From contig NW_004443753.1 of NCBI RefSeq assembly GCF_000330505.1, positions 62,001 to 126,000 on the forward strand: a stretch of DNA of 64,000 nucleotides. The letters are read 5' to 3'. The translations under genes and the position numbers were made by a program. The DNA comes from Entamoeba invadens IP1. Lineage: Eukaryota > Evosea > Mastigamoebida > Endamoebidae. Below are positions 51,313-61,800 of this stretch, piece by piece. The notes beneath the pieces are model-generated. The model had not been told where the DNA came from. It ran no database searches and saw only the letters and a list, made by a program, of their open reading frames with translations. Position 1 is the stretch's first letter, and each line of letters begins with the position of its first letter.

Positions 51313-53430
51313 ATGGAGTTAATCCGGAAGACACTGAACAGCACCGCCATCCGAGGGAGTTACCTCCTTGTCTGTGTAGCGATAGCGGTACTTATACGAA
51401 TATATTCTGTGCTTCGATATGAGTCGGTAATCCACGAGTTTGACCCGTACTTCAATTACCGAGCAACGAAGTTCCTTTTGGCGAATGGACTTGACTCCTT
51501 CAACAATTGGTTTGACGAGACGGCATGGTACCCCCTTGGTCGTATAGTTGGTACAACAGTCTATCCGGGCTTAATGTATACTTCAGTCTTCTTCTATCGA
51601 GTCTTGGAGTTTCTTCACTTGACGGTTGACATCAAAGACATCTGCGTCTTCTTAGGTCCAGTCTTTGCGGCGTTTACTGTTATAGTTGGATATAAAATGA
51701 CTTTAGAAGTCTCGACCCAGGGCGCAGCGTATATAGCGGCGTTCATGATTGCTATAGTTCCGGGGTATATCAGCCGATCTGTAGCTGGGAGTTATGACAA
51801 TGAATGCATCTCGATCTTTGCACTCCTCTTCACGTTCTATATGTGGATCAAAGCAGTCAAAACGGGGAGTCCACTCAGAGGAATTATGACGGCTGTTGCG
51901 TATTACTACGTTGCACTGTCGTGGGGAGCATATGTCTTTGTGATCAATATCATCCCCCTCCACGTCTTCATCTTGTTGATCACCGGGAAGTACTCGAATC
52001 GAGTGTACCGAGCATACACATCGTTCTATATTGTCGGCATCTTATTGTCGATGCAAGTGCCGTTCATCGGATATCAACCGATCAGATCATCGGAACATAT
52101 GGCAGCCCTCTTTGTGATGATTCTGCTCCAAGTCTATGTGGTGTTCAGTTGGATCAAAGAGAAAGTGAGCGACGCACAGTTCAAGAAGTTCTACCAGAAG
52201 TGCATTGGTGGGGTGATTATCGGATGCTTTGTGGGTGTTGTTGTGTTAACGATTACCGGTAAAATCAGTCCGTGGACTGGACGATTCTACGCGTTGCTGG
52301 ACCCCACGTATGCGAAGGAACACATCCCGATTATAGCGAGTGTGAGTGAACATCAGCCCAGTAGTTGGGGGACGTTCTACTTTGATTTGCATATCATCTG
52401 CTTCTTGATCCCACTTGGGATCTATTTCTTATTAAAGGATCTGAAAGACGAGACGGTCTTTATGATACTCTTAGTGATGGTGACGGTGTATTTCTCTGGT
52501 GTTATGACACGACTTATTTTGATTCTGTCGACTGCTGCGTGTATAGTAAGTAGTGTTGGACTGAGTAAAATGTATGAAGCAGTGAATGGAATGATCTATA
52601 CCGGACAACCGGAGAAGAAGACGAAGAAGAATAAGAACGAAGGAGGGAACACTACCTTATTCAAAAGGATTGGCATCTATATTGCAGTGGTGCTGTCGAT
52701 TTGTTTACTTGGATACGCGTCCCATTGTCTTATTGCGGGGAGAGAAAGTTACTCGTCGCCATCTATTGTCATGAAGGTGCCAACGTATGACGGGGGATTT
52801 ATAGTGTTTGATGACTTCAGAGATTCATATCGCTGGCTGAATCAAAACACGCCGGTTGATGCCAAGGTCATGTCGTGGTGGGATTATGGATATCAGTTGG
52901 CAGCAATAGCGAATCGCACGACTATTGTCGACAATAACACGTGGAACAATTCGCATATAGCGAGAGTGGGTGGAGCGTTTGCGAAAAACGAGAAAGAGAG
53001 TTATAAGATACTGAAAGAATTGGACGTGGACTATGTGTTAGTGATTTTTGGAGGAGTAGTTGGGTATGGAGGAGATGATATCAACAAATTTCCGTGGATG
53101 ATACGAATAGGAGGGACCGTTGATAAGAGTATAGAAGAGAAAGACTATTTAGGAGAGAGTCATGATTTTGATATTGGAGTGAATGCGACAGAGACGATGA
53201 AGAACAGTTTGATGTACAAATTGTGTTACTACCGATTTGGAGAACTGTACACGGAACAGAACCAACCCTCTGGATATGATAGAGTCCGCCGTAAAGAAAT
53301 AGCAGTCAAAGACATCAAGTTGGAACATCTTGAAGAGGTCTATACATCGGTCCATTGGATGGTAAGAATATATAAAGTCAAGAAGGAGAATAACAGGATC
53401 TATGATGTCGACAAACTTCAACACAATTAA
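51313..53430 (+). CDS. STT3: Oligosaccharyltransferase catalytic subunit STT3
   Basis: 705 residues, the family's usual size. It transfers the lipid-linked glycan to Asn in N-X-S/T sequons in the ER lumen. About eleven to thirteen TM helices fill residues ~15-480, followed by a lumenal catalytic domain. Key motifs: HEFDPYFNYRATKFL (first metal-binding Asp, ~42), SRSVAGSYDNE, the SVSEHQPSSWG loop (~345), and the sequon-binding MSWWDYGYQ (WWDYG, ~520). DNNTWNNSHIARVG and the C-terminal TMKNSLMYKLCYYRFGE region follow. All expected catalytic residues are present, so it is probably active. Entamoeba uses a single-subunit or reduced complex with truncated glycans. ATG 51313; no intron. Confidence 0.97.
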   Translation: MELIRKTLNSTAIRGSYLLVCVAIAVLIRIYSVLRYESVIHEFDPYFNYRATKFLLANGLDSFNNWFDETAWYPLGRIVGTTVYPGLMYTSVFFYRVLEFLHLTVDIKDICVFLGPVFAAFTVIVGYKMTLEVSTQGAAYIAAFMIAIVPGYISRSVAGSYDNECISIFALLFTFYMWIKAVKTGSPLRGIMTAVAYYYVALSWGAYVFVINIIPLHVFILLITGKYSNRVYRAYTSFYIVGILLSMQVPFIGYQPIRSSEHMAALFVMILLQVYVVFSWIKEKVSDAQFKKFYQKCIGGVIIGCFVGVVVLTITGKISPWTGRFYALLDPTYAKEHIPIIASVSEHQPSSWGTFYFDLHIICFLIPLGIYFLLKDLKDETVFMILLVMVTVYFSGVMTRLILILSTAACIVSSVGLSKMYEAVNGMIYTGQPEKKTKKNKNEGGNTTLFKRIGIYIAVVLSICLLGYASHCLIAGRESYSSPSIVMKVPTYDGGFIVFDDFRDSYRWLNQNTPVDAKVMSWWDYGYQLAAIANRTTIVDNNTWNNSHIARVGGAFAKNEKESYKILKELDVDYVLVIFGGVVGYGGDDINKFPWMIRIGGTVDKSIEEKDYLGESHDFDIGVNATETMKNSLMYKLCYYRFGELYTEQNQPSGYDRVRRKEIAVKDIKLEHLEEVYTSVHWMVRIYKVKKENNRIYDVDKLQHN

Positions 53431-53590
53431 CTCATCGTATTGTGGTTTACTAGTTATATAGTTAAAGAACTATATTAATTATAGTACTCTTATCTAGTAT
53501 TTTATAATTCAACAACTAGTATATTTTTCATATTTGAATAGAATGGAAAGAAACTATTAAAATAACTTGAAACGTTACCTATTTAAGACT

Positions 53591-53606
53591 CAAAGAACTT
53601 AAAAAG
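53591..53606 (+). promoter_or_regulatory. GAAC-type promoter motif before Skp1, with TATA-like box
   Basis: CAAAGAACTTAAAAAG lies seven bases before the Skp1 ATG, preceded by CTATTTAAGA (a TATTTAAA-type TATA word) at 53579-53588. Confidence 0.5.
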
Positions 53607-53612
53607 AAAAGA

Positions 53613-54101
53613 ATGGCAACAAGTGGACGTACCGTAACACTGCAAAGTAGCGATTTGATGCAATTTGTAGTAGACCGAGAGATTGCGAAGAACTCTGGAG
53701 TAGTCAAGAACCTTTTGGAGGATTTCAGTGAAGATAACCCAACGATCCCATTCATGAACGTCCGAGGGAAAATACTCGAGAAGGTCATTGAGTTCATGAC
53801 ATACCATCACAATCACTCATTTTTACTTGGAGATGACAAGGAGAAGGATTCGACTGCTATTGAGCCATGGGACAAAAACTTCTGTAACGTCGACCAAGCG
53901 ACTCTCTTTGAATTGCTCCAAGCAGCTAACTTCATGGACGTCAAAGGGTTGTTGGACGTCACTTGCAAGACTGTTGCGAATATGATCAGAGGGAAAACAC
54001 CGGAAGAGATCCGAAAAACATTTGGTATTGTCAACGACTTCACTCCAGAAGAGGAGGAACAAATCAGAAAGGAAAACTTGTGGTGCGAGGAGCTTAAGTA
54101 A
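53613..54101 (+). CDS. SKP1: Skp1, SCF ubiquitin-ligase adaptor
   Basis: 162 residues, typical for Skp1. It bridges cullin-1 to F-box proteins. The N-terminal POZ-like fold ([20 protein letters not shown]) is followed by [24 protein letters not shown] and [25 protein letters not shown]. The C-terminal F-box-binding helices are [20 protein letters not shown] and [14 protein letters not shown]. Family hallmarks are intact. No intron. It may pair with F-box-type proteins such as the candidate at 34472-35757. Confidence 0.96.
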   Translation: MATSGRTVTLQSSDLMQFVVDREIAKNSGVVKNLLEDFSEDNPTIPFMNVRGKILEKVIEFMTYHHNHSFLLGDDKEKDSTAIEPWDKNFCNVDQATLFELLQAANFMDVKGLLDVTCKTVANMIRGKTPEEIRKTFGIVNDFTPEEEEQIRKENLWCEELK

Positions 54102-54199
54102 ACTATTTTTTGATGTGTTTCTTCAAGGTCTTTGCAGCACTGGAAAATAGAGTTTCTTGTCTAATTAATGAATAGTAAAAATTAATTAAAAAGGTACAA

Positions 54200-56432
54200 T
54201 TATAAGTGTTGACCACCAAGTGTAGACTTCCTCATCGTCGTTCCTGTGCGAACGGGAACGACGGGATTACTCTCAACGACTTTGGACTCGAATAGGCGAA
54301 GCTTCTCTTTGACGGAAAGTTCTTCTTCTTTGGAAATGACATGAGGAGAAGACGCGGAAAGTCGTGGCTGGAGAGTTGGAGGAATTTTTCGAAGTGATTT
54401 AAAGGTCTGTTGAGGTTCTGAGTCGATGTGTGGAGCTAGTTTTGTTGGTCTAAGAAGAACACTTTCTGATTTCTGTTTCTGAATATTTGGGATGACGTTG
54501 AGAGTATGTGGACTTGGTGTTGAACAATTTGATGTTGATGAGAGTGTGGGTTCTGAAAGAGAATCGTCGCTGTCTTTTGAGGGGGAAAAAGAAGGAAGAG
54601 GAGGAACTGTATTATCCTCAGGCACATATTCGATTTGAGAACTTAAAAGAGGTGGTGATTTGACTTGAGTGTCTTCTTGAGTGATATTTGGTTCAATCAC
54701 TTCATTTACAGAATCTTCTTGTATTTGAGGGTCTTCAAGTTGTAATTCTTCAGTNNNNNNNNNNNNNNNNNNNNNNNNNNNNNNNNNNNNNNNNNNNNNN
54801 NNNNNNNNNNNNNNNNNNNNNNNNNNNNNNNNNNNNNNNNNNNNNNNNNNNNNNTTTGAGGTTCTTCTAACTCTACAACGCTCGTAAGCACTTCTTCGTT
54901 GTGTTCTTGAGTACCCATTGTGTTAACATCACTTTCTAACCCGTTTGTAATACCACCATCATCCTTTATATCACTTGTTTCAGCCTGTTTCTCAAATGGC
55001 ATCAATTCTGGTTGAGTTATTTGACTTGGAATCTGCTCTTCATCAAATTCTTGTGATATTTTCAAAGACGTCTTGTCAAGTTTTGGTGAAGGTGACAACG
55101 TCGATCCCGAAGACCCGTCACTGAGTTCCGGGTTCGACAAGACATTGTCTGTAGCGTCTTCCAAAGAAATTCTAAAGTTATGTTGTCGGATAGGAGAGTC
55201 TTGGAGGGAGTCGACACTATTTTGGAACTTCTTAGTAGCGGGGGTCATCGTTTTTCTAATCCCAATGACGAATTTTCCTTTTGGTGGGATGATCATCTTT
55301 TTCTGTGTTTGTGCGATGAGGGGTTGGTGGAAGTCCGATTGCATTAAAATGGTTTGTTTTCGTTGTGTCGGTTTTGATAATGCGACAATAGGGTCGAGGG
55401 AGAGTACTTCACTCTTTTTGAGGCATTCGTCTTCAGTCATTTTAATAATAGATTGAATAGCAATAGAATAAGTCGTAAGGGCATATCCCGCTTGTGTTAA
55501 AAAATCTTCTTCATTCAGAAAAAGTTCTAACATTAACGAAATAGCAAAGGGATATTTGACGTGTGAGTGTAAGATCGAAAAAGAAAACAGCCCCAATAAG
55601 TCATCACTATCACTAGATATTAATTTATTATAATTTATAGAGTATAATATATAGTATGATAATTAATGGTATATATATAGTATATTTATAGTAAATGAAA
55701 GACAAACAAAGCCTTTGGCAATTCACCACTATGCATCATCTTAACTTCATCGATTAAAACAGTTTGTGAAGAGACCAATTTTTCTCGCATGACATCAACG
55801 GTTTCACTTTCTTCGATGGAATTTATAGAGTCGATAGTTTTCATGAATGACTCTTCTGAGCTTGGATATTCCATTGGGAAGATAGCGGGTTTAATTTTGA
55901 GAACAAGTCTGAGATCACTGGACAAGTACTTTTTTGCTTGGAGTTGGAATCTGAAGTCCAAGTCTTTAGTTTTTGTTGCGATGAATTGGAAAGCGGACGG
56001 GAATACTTTTTCCAAGACGATAGTAGAGAGCGGTTGTAACATTTGTAAACGAAATTTTTTTATTTGTTTGTAGTACTTTGAGAGGGTGAAAAGGATTTCG
56101 GCAGTAATTAAAGTGACGACATCTATAATAGTTTGTTTCAACGTTTGGTTATCAAAATGTTTTGGATTAGTCGTTTTAAAATTGTTTTCAAAAGTGGAGT
56201 ATGTTTGGTTGATATTATGTTTCAATGGATGGTCGGTCGATTGTACCAATTTGGTATATACATATGTGACTGTTTCTTCTATCTTGTTCTCTTTTAATAA
56301 CTGACGGATAGTATTGTTTATCTCAGTGTCTAACACCTTCACTTCTTTGCTCTCCATGAATTCGCCGTTTTCAAGTTCTATAACTAGTTTCCTTTCATTT
56401 AGTGGAGGGTTGTTTAATGGATTATTGTTCAT
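54200..56432 (-). CDS. VPS9-domain protein (Rab5-type GEF), one intron, assembly gap inside
   Basis: Exon 1 (56432-55708) starts MNNNPLNNPPLNERKLVIEL and carries the N-terminal helical part of the VPS9 fold up to HSGELPKAL. An intron at 55707-55613 (95 nt, GTTTGT...ATCTAG) joins to FDSDDLLGLFSFSILHSH, the diagnostic VPS9 block (compare ADDLLPxLxYVxxxA), then EDFLTQAGYALTTYSIAIQS. VPS9 domains load GTP on Rab5-family GTPases for early endosome and phagosome traffic. The rest of the protein is a long low-complexity, Ser/Pro- and acid-rich tail. The gap at 54755-54854 lies in this tail, flanked on both sides by E(E/D)PQ repeats. The downstream part ends TMRKSTLGGQHL-stop at 54200. Confidence 0.8.
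54755..54854. other. Assembly gap (100 N) in the VPS9 gene tail
   Basis: Standard 100-N gap. Coding text on its two sides is ELEEPQ and ELQLEDPQIQED, so the missing piece is probably a repeat array of Glu/Pro/Gln-rich units that the assembler collapsed. Confidence 0.9.
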
Positions 56433-57314
56433 ATACTTTTTGTTTCGTTTGAAGTAAAATCAATTTTTTTATCGGTCTGAGTGGGTAAAAGTTTAGATAT
56501 AAAAAGGTTCATTTCTATCGCCGATATATTTTTTTCAAAAGTGTTTAGCCAATTGTTGTTTTGTCTTTTAACAAAATATGTTAATTAAAATAGATTTATA
56601 AGTTTATAAGTTTATTTTAATTCATAATTTAAATATTATTATTATTTAACTTTTAATTTAACGGAATGTAAATTAATTATTGTCGATTATTTTTGATTAT
56701 ATCAACACCAATAATCATTGGTGTATCAAAAATTTAACTACAATAATAAAATTGATACCGATATAATTTCAAAATTATAATATAAAACCCATAATATTTA
56801 AATTATTATCTCTTTTAATTAAAAAAAATATAGAGATATCAAATAAGAAAAAAATTCTATGTTTTATAACTTAATTAAAATGATGATATTACTCAGCTCA
56901 CTCTGAAACGTGATGATTTGACCATATCTGATTAAATTTTTATATTTATTAGTTATTTTAGTATTATTTTAATAATAATAATAATAATAAAATAATAATA
57001 CAAAAATCAACCGTTATATTTCGGTAATCCAAAATTAAAACCCTAATTTTAGTATAGTTCTAAAAAACTAAACAAATGTAATGAATTATTTGTTTCTCTT
57101 TTTATCTGAACCCTGTTCTAAATGTATCACCTTAATGACCCGATTTGTTGGTGAAGAGTTGAACAAACTAAAAAACAAACTGAAATTTGTTGCAGTGGAG
57201 TTTCAAGTATAGTAAAATATATAGTATTTTATTAGTAAAAAGGAACCATTACGAGGTCTGGGAACTTACAAAATGAGAATTCGAGCACACTGACCGACAC
57301 AACTTTCTCGACAA
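56433..57314. other. AT-rich divergent spacer with microsatellite
   Basis: About 880 bases between the divergent VPS9 and Dr1 genes. It contains an (AAT)n microsatellite at 56971-57000 and no gene. GGAACTTACAAAATG at 57259-57273 resembles the GAAC-type promoter word, 42-56 bases before the Dr1 ATG. Confidence 0.5.
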
Positions 57315-57773
57315 ATGGCGGATGAACACTTTCTTCCAAAGACATCAATAAATAAATTGATAAAAGAGAACATATCTCCTTCTTTTCGTGTCTCTTCTGA
57401 TTTGCGAGACGTGATTGCGGACTGTGGTGTTGAGTTTATCCACATACTCGCGGCTGAGTCGAAGGACGTCGCCGGATCTGCAAACAGGAAAACTTTGAAC
57501 ACAGACCACGTCATCAAGGCTTTAAACAACCTCGAGCTCACTGGTTATATTGATGAGTTGAAAGGTCTTATCGACGAGCAGGCAAAAAATATTGCTAAGA
57601 AACCCGTTGATCCTGAACTCACTCAGGAGGAGAAAATCAAAAGGCAGCAAGAATCTGAACAACGGGCACTTGAAAAGCTTAACAAACAGTACGGTTCTGA
57701 GCAGGTGAAGACGTTTATGACGTCCCTTCAAAAGCCCACAGACCAGGGACCGTCTTTTGATATTCCCCACTAA
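57315..57773 (+). CDS. DR1: NC2-beta / Dr1 transcription cofactor (histone fold)
   Basis: 152 residues. The histone-fold block is characteristic: LPKTSINKLIKENISPSFRV, then CGVEFIHILAAESKDVAGSA, then KTLNTDHVIKALNNLELTGY. A Gln/Lys/Glu-rich helical tail follows, as in Dr1 of other eukaryotes. With NC2-alpha it binds TBP on promoters and regulates preinitiation-complex assembly. The TBP-related factor at 30615 is a conceivable partner. ATG 57315; no intron. Confidence 0.93.
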   Translation: MADEHFLPKTSINKLIKENISPSFRVSSDLRDVIADCGVEFIHILAAESKDVAGSANRKTLNTDHVIKALNNLELTGYIDELKGLIDEQAKNIAKKPVDPELTQEEKIKRQQESEQRALEKLNKQYGSEQVKTFMTSLQKPTDQGPSFDIPH

Positions 57774-57927
57774 TGTTTCTTATTAGATGGTCACTAATTG
57801 ATTTTGGTGATTCTTTTTAGCCTTAAACATCCTTTCGTTCCACTTCTTGAACAAAGAGATTGAATTATTTTTTTTTAATTTCAAACATAATTGATTTATT
57901 ATAAATTAATAATTATTCATTTTATAG

Positions 57928-57936
57928 GATTTAAAG
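57928..57936 (+). promoter_or_regulatory. TATA-like GATTTAAAG before RMI1
   Basis: 45 bases before the RMI1 ATG, close to the Entamoeba TATA consensus GTATTTAAAG. Confidence 0.5.
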
Positions 57937-57980
57937 TGAGGAATAAACAAACAGAAAAGGGACAAAACTAGGAAACAAGA

Positions 57981-58604
57981 ATGTCAATTGCAGGTCAAAT
58001 CCAACAACGACTGTTGCCAATAAAACTTACAGCCAAGTTTGTTGCTGACTGTATCACCTATTTGCAGATGTCGAAACCACAAATTCTGGGAAATATCGAC
58101 ACAATGACCCAATACGTATACAACACATTTTTGAATTCGATGATCTCCACGTGCTGCTCTTCGTTTCTCCCAGACTTCTCGTTCGACACCAAAGAGGAAA
58201 AACTAGACATAGCAGTGTTACAAATCAATGAGTACACAGATGTGTCTGCGTCAGTCGATGATGCTTTTAAAGAAACGAAAAACAGAATGATGAAGCTCGC
58301 GTTGACAGACGGAATGAAAATTGTATATGCGTTTGAGCACTCTCATGTGAATGGACTATGTTTGGGAATTAAACCTGGGGCCAAGATAGTGTTGAGGAAT
58401 GTGAAAGTACGAAGAGGGTATTTGTGTCTCGACAACACGAATTGCCAACTATTAGGTGGAGAAGTTGAGGAGCTTGTGAAATTGGAACAAATGAAAAGGG
58501 CTGCGTTGGATAAGAAATACAGACCTTCATACGTTCCTTTGTCAGTCAAAAGAACAGAACAAGTTCCTTTGGGACAAGTAGATCCAGACGAAGACGACCA
58601 ATAA
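57981..58604 (+). CDS. RMI1: RecQ-mediated genome instability protein 1 (RMI1)
   Basis: 207 residues, shorter than animal RMI1 but holding the conserved OB-fold block: MKLALTDGMKIVYAFEHSHV, LCLGIKPGAKIVLRNVKVRR, and GYLCLDNTNCQLLGGEVEEL. RMI1 binds topoisomerase III and a RecQ helicase and stimulates Holliday-junction dissolution in the nucleus. The N-terminal three-helix region (LLPIKLTAKFVADCITYLQM) is present. The acidic tail (LGQVDPDEDDQ) is unusual. TDRD3-like proteins share the domain, but no Tudor domain is present. No intron. Confidence 0.88.
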   Translation: MSIAGQIQQRLLPIKLTAKFVADCITYLQMSKPQILGNIDTMTQYVYNTFLNSMISTCCSSFLPDFSFDTKEEKLDIAVLQINEYTDVSASVDDAFKETKNRMMKLALTDGMKIVYAFEHSHVNGLCLGIKPGAKIVLRNVKVRRGYLCLDNTNCQLLGGEVEELVKLEQMKRAALDKKYRPSYVPLSVKRTEQVPLGQVDPDEDDQ

Positions 58605-58635
58605 GTATTCTAAGTGATGTACAATTATTGATTAC

Positions 58636-58661
58636 TCACTTGACGCAATCCGTCAAAGTGA
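58636..58661. terminator. Imperfect hairpin just downstream of RMI1
   Basis: TCACTTGACG and CGTCAAAGTGA pair (one bulged base) around a CAATC loop, 32 bases after the RMI1 stop. Could be a 3'-UTR structure. The CG content is notable for this spacer. Confidence 0.4.
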
Positions 58662-58888
58662 TAATTCACAATTTGGGTGATTTATTATTTCTGGGGTTAA
58701 GAAATTACTCAAAACAATACAGAATTATACTTATAATAATTATAAACCATTTAATAATTTATTTATACCAAATTATATAAATATATTAGAAAACAATTAT
58801 TAAATTAATTAACAACTTCTTAAAAAAATCAAGGTTTTTCACTTTTGTTTTACTCTAATAAATACTAATAAACTATCAAATCATTCGT

Positions 58889-61800
58889 ATGGGGTTGATT
58901 GGAAAGTTTTTCTATGACACTTTTTCATTTATAGGAGGCCTGGTTTTCCCCGTCCCAGCTGATCACTTATTACTTCAACAACGACAAAGAGAAGAACAGT
59001 TACAAAACCAGAACACTTCAACACAAGCCACACAAAATGAACCAGTTGCTGCCGTCCCACAAGCAGAAGCAACTCAACAGGACAATTTACAAGAAACAAA
59101 GCAAACAACACAAGAGCCACATGAAAAATCGTTTCCCTCTTTGGTCAACCCTTTAAAGAAACGCGTCATAGAGATCGACTCGGAAGCAGACGAACAAACA
59201 ATTATTAAGCAATTTATAACTATTATCGACCAAAAGAAACGATCCAGTATTAGTACCATCAGTACGAAACAAGAAACACCTACGGAAGAGAAACGTCCAC
59301 GACTGACATCAGATCAGATCCGGAAAATGTCAAAACAAGAGGCCGCTTTGTATTTGAGAACTTCTACGTCGTGTCCCCATTTCAAACCAAAGAAATTGGT
59401 AACAAGAAATTCTTATTATAAGACGGAGACACCTAGTCAAGGAACACAACCGAAACAAATTAGTGGTGTTGATTCATATTCACAGATGCTTAAAAATCAA
59501 GATATGGCATTGCAACACCTGTCAAAATTTTTTTCTGGTGATTCAACGTTATTATCTGGTACTTCGAAACCTTTGCCTTTGCTGTCAAGCTCATCGAGTG
59601 AAGAAACACCAATACCACTTGGACCAAAGAAAGACCGAATGAGCGATTTTGGAGGGAAACGACCATCAAATGCGACGATGGAGAAAAGAAGGAAGAGGAT
59701 TGAACATGTGAAACCGATTCGAGGGATACGAGAGGACAAAGAAGAGAAGGTGGAGAACAAAATTGCGAGAATACATAAAGAGACACAACGGAAGAAGACA
59801 ACAAGCGATTTCACACTACCGACAGACAAAAATCAAATACATGATGGGCTAATAAAGGATTATTTCCAATCCATTAACGAACCTTCAATGAAGAGAATAA
59901 ATACAGAAAAGAAGATAAACCCAACACCACAAATGAGTTCAACTTTTGATATGAAAGATCATATTAACAACAGATTCAATTTTGAAATACCAAAACAAGT
60001 CGTTGCAGAAGTTAATACTGAAAAGGGTGAAGAGAAAAAGAACGTGATAAGGGAGGAGAACTTGGGAAATACACATCTTTATTTTGCACCAATACCAATA
60101 CCTCAAAGTCGTAAAGATCCAATTAAAGATGATGAGAAAAAGAGTGATCAGCCTATTGTAAATTTAACACCCGTTGCACAAGTCAATACCACACCGAATG
60201 TCCCTTCTTTTGACTTCAGAAATGTATTTAATACAGTGGCCGAAAAGCCAAAGGAAGACGTCACAGTGGAGAATACACAGAATTTGAAACAAATTGATAT
60301 GTTAAATACCAATTTAATTGGATTTGGAACAGTACCTCCAAATGCTGAAACTAAGGAAAGTGCAATGCAACAAGTGACGGATGTGAAACCAAATGTTATA
60401 GAAGAGAAACATGACACACCAGTAGAGATCAAGCCTATGATAACAACACCAAATACTACAACAAATACATTCTCTGATTTTACAGGGTTTGGGTTTAATC
60501 GCCCCATGGCAGAAATGGAAAAGAAAGAACCTTTCCATCTTGAGAAACCAGTGCAAGTCAGTAAAGAACAAGTTGAAACAAAGAAGACAACAAACACTTC
60601 ATTCACCTTTCCACCAACAGAGATCAAGAAACGAGGGTTGGAAATGGAAAAAAGTCCAGAAGAACACGTGCAAGAAGAAGTGAAGGCAGTGGAAGACAAA
60701 AAAGAGGAAAACAAAAGAGAAAGCACTGCAACACAACCATTTGCTGGGTTTTTTAAAGGATTCGATTCGTTAACTGATGGAAAGGAAGGGCTACCAACGG
60801 GGTTCAAATTTGAAGGGTTTGGAAACGTCGGGAGTTTGGCTACAGAGACACCAAAAGTGGGCGAAAAGGAACAAGAGAAACAAACACATGAAGTTGTATC
60901 ACCACCTATCCAACCTTTACAAATGTCAACTACTCCATCTACTTCAACTACTACTACGACGACAGATTTTAAAGGGTTTGAAGGTTTCAACTTTGGAAAT
61001 ACGACACACGAGACGAACAAAGGAGAGACAACATCAACTGGTAATAATACGTTTGATGGTATGTTCAACACAACACCTGTTACTCCAATAACTCCTGCAA
61101 CATCAGAACAACAAATACAAACAACCGTATCAATAAATACAACACCAGAAGGCGTTACTAACACTCCACCTGTCTTTTCTACAACTGATAATCAAATGAC
61201 TCAAACCAATGGAACACAAAATGCACCAATGGTACCAACTCCTTCAAACAATATGGCTACTGATGTAAAAATTGAAGCAAAAGAACCGTCTAAAGTTGAA
61301 CCAACTAAACAAGACGAAGCTATTGTAATACCTCAAACAACACCTCAAACAAATATAGAACCAACTCCAATACCTCAACTTGTTCTTCCAATTGAAAACA
61401 AGGCAGTCACTACTACTCCTATTGAACAACCGAAAAACGACCAACCTATTCCAATACCACCAGTTAACCCAACAATAGCTCCAACAGTTGCTCCACCAGC
61501 TATGTTCACTCCTCCAACTCCCTTTGTTGGCTTCGATAACAAAACCCCTGCGAGTAATGACTTATTTGCTTTCAATTTGACGCCACAAACGTCAACAATA
61601 ATTGCTACACAACCCGGTGCACCCACTAATTTGAATGGAACACAAGCTATGACACCATCAACCCCTTCAACAGGCTTCGCTTCGGCTTTTGGGTTCGGCG
61701 ATAAGACACAACCGCCTCCTTTCACCCCACAGAATACATCAACTACCGTTGCACAACCATTACTATCGAATAGTACGAGTGGAACATCAGCGGCTTCCAC

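Noticed and set aside
60148..61164. 338-aa minus-strand ORF inside the nucleoporin gene
   Set aside because: Antisense of Thr/Pro/Gln-rich repeats gives a Val/Gly/Cys-rich artefact; there is no domain.
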